From contig RFJV01000314.1 in NCBI GenBank assembly GCA_003694775.1, positions 1 through 11,822 on the forward strand: a stretch of 11,822 nucleotides of DNA. Reading direction: 5' to 3'. Position numbers and translations under genes: made by a program. Shown piece by piece: positions 7,574 to 11,822 of the stretch. The DNA comes from Chloroflexota bacterium. Lineage in GTDB: Bacteria > Chloroflexota > Anaerolineae > 4572-78 > J111. Position 1 is the first letter of the stretch; every line of letters begins with the position of its first letter. The notes beneath the pieces are model-generated. The model ran no database searches. It was not told the origin of the DNA and worked only from the letters and a program-made list of their open reading frames with translations.

Positions 7574-7620
7574 GGGGAGTTTATGAGTTGAGGAGTTTGG
7601 GAGTTCTGAGTTTCGAGTTT
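7574..7620. repeat. Octamer repeat (NNGAGTTN) in the MEMO gene leader
   Basis: Plus-strand units at 8-nt spacing are GGGGAGTT, TATGAGTT, GAGGAGTT and TGGGAGTT (7574-7605), followed by two 7-nt units with GAGTT. In the transcript the array reads as AACTC repeats ending about 10 nt from the ribosome-binding site. It is the same repeat family as the double-armed array at 8261-8418, but with one orientation only. Confidence 0.7.
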
Positions 7621-7666
7621 TGCATCCCATATTCCAAATCTTTTGACAGGCAGAGCAGTTGCTCTT

Positions 7667-7694
7667 AATCTCCAATCTCTAATTCCCAATCTCC
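7667..7694. repeat. Heptamer repeat (AATCTCC) just downstream of the MEMO promoter
   Basis: Four tandem 7-nt units are present on the plus strand: AATCTCC, AATCTCT, AATTCCC, AATCTCC. On the transcribed strand they begin about 7 nt after the -10, so they form the start of the mRNA. The same unit occurs at 3341-3347 in the leader of the histidine kinase operon. Confidence 0.65.
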
Positions 7695-7701
7695 ATTTCG
7701 T

Positions 7702-7730
7702 ATCATACCAAAAGCCGGCGGAGTTGCCAA
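7702..7730 (-). promoter_or_regulatory. Sigma70-type promoter for the MEMO-rluE operon
   Basis: The minus strand has -35 TTGGCA (7730-7725, 5 of 6 matches), a 17-nt spacer and -10 TATGAT (7707-7702, 5 of 6). This is the best promoter in the window. It lies 3 nt from the U-tract of the upstream terminator, as expected at an operon boundary. The leader would be about 140 nt and contains both repeat families plus a small palindrome, AGAGCA-GT-TGCTCT (7652-7665). Confidence 0.75.
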
Positions 7731-7733
7731 GCG

Positions 7734-7770
7734 AAAAACAAAAAAGGGGACACGCGGTTGGCGTGTCCCC
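7734..7770 (-). terminator. Intrinsic terminator after the liv-CBS operon
   Basis: A perfect 10-bp stem (GGGGACACGC / GCGTGTCCCC, 7746-7755 and 7761-7770) with a 5-nt loop is followed on the minus strand by TTTTTTGTTTTT (7745-7734). It begins 16 nt after the CBS-protein stop codon. This is a textbook Rho-independent terminator. Confidence 0.93.
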
Positions 7771-7786
7771 GGCGATAGGCGGCAGG

Positions 7787-8248
7787 TCACTCCGACTCCT
7801 GCCACTGCTGAACGACCATCCGGAAAATATCAGACTCGGTGATAATACCGACCACTTTTCCGGCCTCGTCTACCACGGGCAGGCCGCTGATTTTCTTTTC
7901 CAGCATTATCCGGGCCGCGTCGCCGATGGTGGCATCGGGGCGGACGGTGACGGGGTTGCGGGTCATAATATCCTTGATTTTCAGCTTTGCCAGCAGGTAG
8001 TTGATTTCCCAGATGCTCAGCGAGCTGGCTTCGGACGGCTCCGCGCCGCGCACGTCGCCGCGGGTAACAATGCCCACCAGCTGGCCGTCCTTGATGACCG
8101 GCAGTCGCCGGATATTGTTGGTGACCATCAAACGGTGCGCTTCCGGCAGGGTGGTGTCCGGCGTAATGGTGATGACGTTGGGCGTCATCCAATCGCGCAC
8201 CAGGTCTTTTTTCATTTCATAGCAATCATTGGTTGGGTTGCTGGTCAT
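7787..8248 (-). CDS. Two-CBS-domain protein
   Basis: This 153-residue cytosolic protein is almost entirely a pair of CBS domains (a Bateman module), which typically bind AMP, ATP, SAM or related ligands. CBS1 (about 17-69) runs from VRDWMTPNVITITPDTTL to VGIVTRGDV. CBS2 (about 91-146) runs from IKDIMTRNPVTVRPDATI to VGIITESDI. The aligned -MT-x-NP/N-V-T-I/V-x-PD-x-T- and LPV(I/V)-x-x-G-x-(L/V)VGI(V/I)T motifs are clear. A short linker (70-90) includes SIWEINYLLAKLK. There is no fused enzyme, channel or DNA-binding domain. AAGGAG lies 6 nt before the ATG and supports this start over the internal Met12. It is the last gene after livF, separated by a repeat-filled 172-nt spacer, and ends at a strong terminator. 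A role as nucleotide sensor for the transporter is an inference from position only. Confidence 0.9.
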   Translation of the reverse strand: MTSNPTNDCYEMKKDLVRDWMTPNVITITPDTTLPEAHRLMVTNNIRRLPVIKDGQLVGIVTRGDVRGAEPSEASSLSIWEINYLLAKLKIKDIMTRNPVTVRPDATIGDAARIMLEKKISGLPVVDEAGKVVGIITESDIFRMVVQQWQESE

Positions 8249-8260
8249 AATTTTCTCCTT

Positions 8261-8418
8261 GTTAGTTGGTGAGTTTGTTAGTTGGTGAGTTTGTTAGTTG
8301 GTTAGTTTGGTAGTTGGTGAGTTGATGAGTTGGCTTAAAACTCTCTAACTCTCCAAACTCTTTAACTCTTTAACTCCCAAACTCATAAACTCATAAACTC
8401 ATAAACTCTCAAACTCTC
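8261..8418. repeat. Double-armed octamer repeat forming a long imperfect inverted repeat
   Basis: The left arm (8261-8332) is built of 8-nt units with AGTT, including two exact copies of GTTAGTTGGTGAGTTT (8261-8276, 8277-8292) and a near copy (8293-8308). The right arm (about 8337-8418) is built of the complementary AACTC units, including three exact AAACTCAT (8379-8402) and two AAACTCTC (8403-8418). The junction is GGCTTAAAA. In the livF-CBS transcript the arms can pair in many registers, ending at the base of the CBS ribosome-binding site (AAGGAG, 8260-8255). The same unit occurs at 7574-7620. Confidence 0.85.
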
Positions 8419-8420
8419 TC

Positions 8421-9134
8421 TCAAATTCCCAGGTAAGCCGAGCGGATATGCTCATTGCGGGCCAACTGGCGAGAGGGGCCTTCCATTTCTACCTTGCCTT
8501 CGGCCAACACATAGGCGTAGTCGCTGATAGCCAGGGCCATCTGCACATTCTGCTCCACCAACAGCATGGTCAGGCCGGCCTTTTTCAGCCGGCGCAGAAT
8601 CTGGAACAGGTCCAGCACCAGCAGGGGGGCCAGCCCCAGCGAAAGCTCATCAATCATCAGCACGTCCGGGTCGGACATCAGACCGCGAGCCACGGCCAGC
8701 ATCTGCTGTTCGCCGCCGGACAGGGTGCCGGATTTCTGACCGCTCCGCTCCTTCAATCTGGGAAACATATCATACACCCGTTCCAGGTTCTTTTTAAAAT
8801 TTGCCCTGGCCCGGCGAGTAAAGGCTCCCATTTCCAGGTTTTCGTACACGGTCATTTCGGTAAAAAGCTGGCGGCCTTCGGGGACCAGCACCAGCCCCTT
8901 GGCGGCCTTCTGGTGGGCAGAAACACGGGTCACGTCCTGGCCGTTGAACGACACCCGGCCCTCCCACGGTTTTATCAGGCCGACCACCGTCCTCAGGAGG
9001 GTGGTTTTACCCGCGCCGTTGGAGCCGACCAGGGAGGTCAGCTTGCCCCGCTCCAGGCGCAGGGAGACATTCCAGATAATCTGCACTTCTCCGTAGCCGG
9101 AGGCCAGGTTTTGAACTTCCAGCACCGTGGTCAT
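8421..9134 (-). CDS. livF: Branched-chain amino acid type ABC transporter ATP-binding protein LivF
   Basis: This is one of two ATPases powering a LIV-I type importer at the inner face of the membrane. The 237-residue protein has Walker A GSNGAGKT (37-44), signature LSGGEQQ (138-144) and Walker B LMIDELSLGLAP (159-170) with catalytic Glu163. The LVEQN segment (192-196), with Gln in place of the usual switch His, is typical of LivF. The length matches the family. GGAGG lies 9 nt before the ATG, and the gene starts 1 nt after the livG stop (TGATATG). It ends YLGI, as LivF proteins commonly do. The transported solute may be leucine/isoleucine/valine, another amino acid, or an amide/urea; the ATPase sequence does not settle it. 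Confidence 0.94.
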   Translation of the reverse strand: MTTVLEVQNLASGYGEVQIIWNVSLRLERGKLTSLVGSNGAGKTTLLRTVVGLIKPWEGRVSFNGQDVTRVSAHQKAAKGLVLVPEGRQLFTEMTVYENLEMGAFTRRARANFKKNLERVYDMFPRLKERSGQKSGTLSGGEQQMLAVARGLMSDPDVLMIDELSLGLAPLLVLDLFQILRRLKKAGLTMLLVEQNVQMALAISDYAYVLAEGKVEMEGPSRQLARNEHIRSAYLGI

Positions 9135-9135
9135 A

Positions 9136-9924
9136 TCAAACGTCCTCCTCTTCCCCGCTCAACAGTTTTTCGGCCAGTTTGGGGTCGCCCAGATAGGCTT
9201 CGATGACCTGGGGATTGTTGGCAATTTCGTCCGGGGTTCCTTCGGCGATGAGCCGGCCGTAATCCAGTACAATCACCCGGTCCGATACGTTCATCAGGGC
9301 GTGCATCACGTGCTCGATGATAAAAATGGTGACCCCCTGCTCGCGGATTTTGTGCACCACCTCGACCATTTCGGCAATTTCGGTGGGATTGAGGCCGGCC
9401 AGCACCTCGTCCAGCAGGAGCAGACGGGGCCGGGAGGCCAGGGCACGGGCCAGCTCCAGCCGTTTTTTCTGGGCGACATTCAGACTGCCGGCCAGCATGT
9501 CCCGCCGGTCGGCCAGGCCGAGGAACTCCATCACCTCCAGGGCCACCTCGCGGGCCTCGCGCAGGGGAAGCTGGGCGTAGCCGTAGCAGGCGCCGGCCAT
9601 CACGTTCTCCAGGACGGTCAGGTCGTTCAGGGGGCGGACAATCTGGTGTGTGCGGGCCAGTCCCAGCCGGACTACATTGTAGGGCGGCCAGCCGCTCACA
9701 TCCACCCCGCGGAACAGCACGTGCCCTTCGGTAGGGGTGTAAACCCCGGTGATAACGTTGAACAGGGTTGTCTTGCCCGCGCCGTTTGGCCCAATCAGAC
9801 CCAAAATCTGGCCCTGCGGCAGGTCAAACGATACCTCGGCCACGGCCAGCAGTCCACCAAACCGCTTGGAGACATTCTGAACCTGTAGCAGTGGTTGGTT
9901 TTCGACATATTGTTGCAGGCTCAT
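9136..9924 (-). CDS. livG: Branched-chain amino acid type ABC transporter ATP-binding protein LivG
   Basis: This is the second ATPase of the importer and should pair with LivF. From the ATG at 9924 it is 262 residues. It has Walker A GPNGAGKT (45-52), Q-loop Gln94 in THQIVRPL, Walker [14 protein letters not shown] (168-180) with Glu173, and switch His205 in IIEHVMHAL. The THQ-x-xRPL, GLNP and IEH segments are hallmarks of LivG. The signature loop reads [15 protein letters not shown] (148-162), not canonical LSGGQ; LivG proteins vary here. The start is placed at 9924 because ATG overlaps the livM stop (ATGA) and GGAGG lies 8 nt upstream; a GTG at 9939 would put that site within the gene. The C-terminus has an acidic tail (SGEEEDV). 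Confidence 0.93.
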   Translation of the reverse strand: MSLQQYVENQPLLQVQNVSKRFGGLLAVAEVSFDLPQGQILGLIGPNGAGKTTLFNVITGVYTPTEGHVLFRGVDVSGWPPYNVVRLGLARTHQIVRPLNDLTVLENVMAGACYGYAQLPLREAREVALEVMEFLGLADRRDMLAGSLNVAQKKRLELARALASRPRLLLLDEVLAGLNPTEIAEMVEVVHKIREQGVTIFIIEHVMHALMNVSDRVIVLDYGRLIAEGTPDEIANNPQVIEAYLGDPKLAEKLLSGEEEDV

Positions 9925-10889
9925 TCCAGCACCCTCCACAGCTTTCTAAAGCGGCTTCTCAGCCAGCCCACCACCCCCGACGGGACAAACAGGACAATCA
10001 ACAGCAACAGCAGACCGGCAATGGCTAACTGCAAATCCTTGAACAGCGGGCTGGTCAGCAGATAACTGCGGATAGACTCGTACGCCGCCGCGCCAAACAG
10101 CGGCCCCAGCACCGTGCCCTGCCCGCCCAACATCACCATCACAATCATTTCGATGGAGCGGTGCAGGCGAAAGGCCTCGTGGGGTTCCACACTGCTGTTG
10201 CGGAAGAAGAAGAGAACCCCCAGCATACCCGGCACAATCGCCGACAGCACATAGGCAATGGTCTTGGCCGAAGGGGTGCGCACCCCCATTACCATCGCCG
10301 CGTCTTCGTCCTCCCGAATCGCCATCAGGCCCAGGCCAAAGCGGGAAAACTTGAGACCATAGCTAAAAATGACCACCGCCACCGTCAGCAAAAAGACCGC
10401 CCAGTAGGTCAGCCACTGCATGTTGGCCGCGCCGCCGTACTGCTGGTACACCGAAAAGTCCAGCTCCATCCCGATTGGCCCGCCGAACGGCTGGAAATTG
10501 TTGATAAAGGTACGAACCGCCTCGTTCACTCCGATAGTGGCCAGGGCAAAGTAAGCGCCGCGCAAGCGCAGAATCGCCAGGCCCAGCAGGAGGGCCAGCA
10601 GAGCCGCCATCAGGCCGCCGGCCACCGTTGCCAGCGAGAGGGGCCAGCCCAGCCGGGAAATCAGATAGATACCGACGTATCCCCCCAGGCCAAAGAAGAC
10701 GATGTGCCCGAAGCTCACGTACCCGGCGTATCCCAGCAGAATGTTTAGGCTGGAAGCCAGGGCCACAGACAGCAAAATCAGGAACATTGTTTCCCGCGTT
10801 GTCCGGGAACCCGTTACCCACGGCAGGAAGCCACCGATAAGGAGCAAGACCAGGGCAATCCAGAATGCAGGGTATTTCCAGCTGTTCAT
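9921..10889 (-). CDS. livM: Branched-chain amino acid type ABC transporter permease LivM
   Basis: This 322-residue integral membrane subunit of the importer has about eight to ten hydrophobic segments, starting with 8-26 and 34-52. Family motifs are LNILLGYAGYVSFGH (48-62), LRLRGAYFALATIG (107-120), the cytoplasmic coupling loop GLGLMAIREDEDAAMVMGV (185-203), which contacts the ATPases, and MLGGQGTVLGP (253-263). The C-terminus is basic and cytoplasmic (RSRFRK). It begins one base after the livH stop, with GGGAGG about 8 nt before the ATG, and its TGA overlaps the livG ATG by 4 bp. With LivH it should form the heterodimeric translocation pore. Confidence 0.94.
   Translation of the reverse strand: MNSWKYPAFWIALVLLLIGGFLPWVTGSRTTRETMFLILLSVALASSLNILLGYAGYVSFGHIVFFGLGGYVGIYLISRLGWPLSLATVAGGLMAALLALLLGLAILRLRGAYFALATIGVNEAVRTFINNFQPFGGPIGMELDFSVYQQYGGAANMQWLTYWAVFLLTVAVVIFSYGLKFSRFGLGLMAIREDEDAAMVMGVRTPSAKTIAYVLSAIVPGMLGVLFFFRNSSVEPHEAFRLHRSIEMIVMVMLGGQGTVLGPLFGAAAYESIRSYLLTSPLFKDLQLAIAGLLLLLIVLFVPSGVVGWLRSRFRKLWRVLE
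9933..9937 (-). promoter_or_regulatory. Ribosome-binding site deciding the livG start
   Basis: The minus strand has GGAGG 8 nt before the ATG at 9924, inside the 3' end of livM. It supports the ATGA-overlap start over the GTG at 9939. Confidence 0.75.
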
Positions 10890-10890
10890 C

Positions 10891-11745
10891 TTACCTGCCT
10901 CCCATCAACCCGGTTGGCCGGACCAGCAGAATCAGCACAAACAGCACAAACTCGATGACCGGCACCCAACTGACCGGCATAAAGACCGGAATAATGCCTT
11001 CCATCGCCCCCAGAATGAGGCCGCCCAACAGAGCGCCGGTCGGGTTGCCCAGACCGCCCAGCACCACGATGACGAAGCTTTTCAGCTCGTACGTGGCCCC
11101 GGAAAGGATGTTGAAGGAAAAGAAGGTGGCAATCAGCCCGCCGGACAGGGCGGCCAGCATTGTACCGATGCCAAAGCTCAGGGCCAGGGTCTGGGTGGAG
11201 GGGATGCCCATCAGTTCTGCCGCGGCCCGGTTGTTAGCCACCGCCCGAATGGCCTTACCCGGCTGGGTCCGGTAAAGAAACAGGTACAGGCCAGCCGCCA
11301 CCAGAATGGCAATCAGGGCCGCTATCAGGCGCGTCCCCAGCAGAGTCACCGGGCCTAACTGGATGACACCCGAAGAAAACTCCAGATTGCGCGGAGACGT
11401 GGTGAAAACGGCCGTCCCCACCCCGATAATCATCATATTCACCGAAAAGGTTGCCAGAAGCGAGGAAAGATGCGGGGCATCCAGCACCCGGTGGACGGCC
11501 ACAAAGTACATCACCACCCCAAACAGCAGGCCCAGCAAGGCCACTGCAATCAGGGCCGCATAGGGATACAGCCCCAGCCCCCCGGAAAAGAACAAGAGGC
11601 TGAACATTCCCAGGGCGATGATGGGACCGTGCCCCAGATTGATAACGTCCATTACCCCAAAGATAAGCGTCAACCCCATCGCGGCCAGGCCGTACACAAA
11701 CCCTAGCAAAAGGCCATCGGCCAGTGAGGCAAGAAGTTGGTCCAT
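10891..11745 (-). CDS. livH: Branched-chain amino acid type ABC transporter permease LivH
   Basis: This 284-residue membrane permease is the first gene of the cluster seen here. Motifs include GLTLIFGVMDVINLGHG (24-40, typical of LivH), the coupling loop GKAIRAVANNRAAAELMGI (163-181), FVIVVLGGLGNPTGALLGG (224-242) and the C-terminal LVRPTGLMGGR. About eight hydrophobic segments cover most of the chain. The ATG at 11745 is preferred, with GGAGG 10 nt upstream; an in-frame TTG at 11766 has no ribosome-binding site and would place this site inside the gene. It is followed at 1-nt spacing by livM. The substrate-binding protein (LivJ/LivK type) is absent here and, if clustered, lies beyond the right edge. 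Confidence 0.94.
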   Translation of the reverse strand: MDQLLASLADGLLLGFVYGLAAMGLTLIFGVMDVINLGHGPIIALGMFSLLFFSGGLGLYPYAALIAVALLGLLFGVVMYFVAVHRVLDAPHLSSLLATFSVNMMIIGVGTAVFTTSPRNLEFSSGVIQLGPVTLLGTRLIAALIAILVAAGLYLFLYRTQPGKAIRAVANNRAAAELMGIPSTQTLALSFGIGTMLAALSGGLIATFFSFNILSGATYELKSFVIVVLGGLGNPTGALLGGLILGAMEGIIPVFMPVSWVPVIEFVLFVLILLVRPTGLMGGR

Positions 11746-11755
11746 CGTTTGCAGT

Positions 11756-11760
11756 CCTCC
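11756..11760 (-). promoter_or_regulatory. Ribosome-binding site deciding the livH start
   Basis: The minus strand has GGAGG 10 nt before the ATG at 11745. The spacing is slightly long, but no other site is near. Confidence 0.6.
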
Positions 11761-11783
11761 GTTCAATTAAGGATGAGGGCGGC

Positions 11784-11822
11784 AGGATGAAGGATGAAGG
11801 ATGAGGGATGAGGGATGAGGGA
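11784..11822. repeat. Tandem heptamer (RGGATGA), truncated by window end
   Basis: There are five tandem 7-nt units on the plus strand: AGGATGA three times (11784-11804), GGGATGA twice (11805-11818), then GGGA at the edge. A related GGATGAG lies at 11771-11777. The array is in the spacer upstream of livH and continues outside the window. Confidence 0.85.

Noticed and set aside
7652..7665. Small palindrome AGAGCA-GT-TGCTCT in the MEMO leader as an operator
   Set aside because: A 6-bp dyad is common by chance, and it lies about 40 nt downstream of the -10. It is mentioned under the promoter only.
8261..8418. Possible CRISPR array
   Set aside because: Units are 8 nt with no unique spacers, and the two halves are in opposite orientation. 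No cas gene is present.
9925..9939. GTG start for livG (five codons longer)
   Set aside because: GGAGG lies inside this extension at the correct distance for the ATG at 9924, which also shows the standard ATGA overlap.

Overview
All supported genes in this window lie on the minus strand, so transcription runs from high to low coordinates. The sequence is moderately GC-rich and has G-rich Shine-Dalgarno sites. Gene family content, several cytosolic histidine kinases with a similar coiled coil, a secreted protein ending in FLPLVV, and spacers filled with 7-8 nt tandem repeats all suggest a Chloroflexota (Anaerolineae-like) bacterium. That assignment is an inference from style, because no rRNA or other marker gene is present.

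Layout, in the direction of transcription. (1) 11745-8421: livH-livM-livG-livF, a branched-chain amino acid type ABC importer with two permeases and two ATPases, spaced 1 nt apart or overlapping by 4 nt. A small two-CBS-domain protein (8248-7787) follows and ends at a clear intrinsic terminator (7734-7770). The substrate-binding protein is not in the window; if clustered, it would lie beyond the right edge. (2) A good sigma70-type promoter (7702-7730) sits right after that terminator. It drives a MEMO1/AmmeMemoRadiSam-B family protein with an added N-terminal PqqD-like domain, then an RluE-type 23S rRNA pseudouridine synthase. (3) A monocistronic secreted zinc metalloprotease (5475-3493) has an N-terminal propeptide-like region, an HExxHxxxxxD site and two Ig-like repeats. 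It is followed by a perfect 17-bp inverted repeat. (4) A signalling operon follows: histidine kinase, NarL-type response regulator, PAS histidine kinase, and the first 30 codons of a further PAS protein that runs off the left edge.

The least ordinary content is in the spacers. Octamer repeats (NNGAGTTN) form a long imperfect hairpin before the CBS gene and recur in the leader of the MEMO gene. Heptamers (AATCTCC on the plus strand) lie just downstream of the -10 elements of two separate operons. A third heptamer family (RGGATGA) lies upstream of livH. No CRISPR array, transposase, tRNA, rRNA or prophage gene was seen, and no clearly new multi-gene system. The best leads are the repeat-filled leaders, the two-kinase/one-regulator operon with matched coiled coils, and the MEMO fusion.
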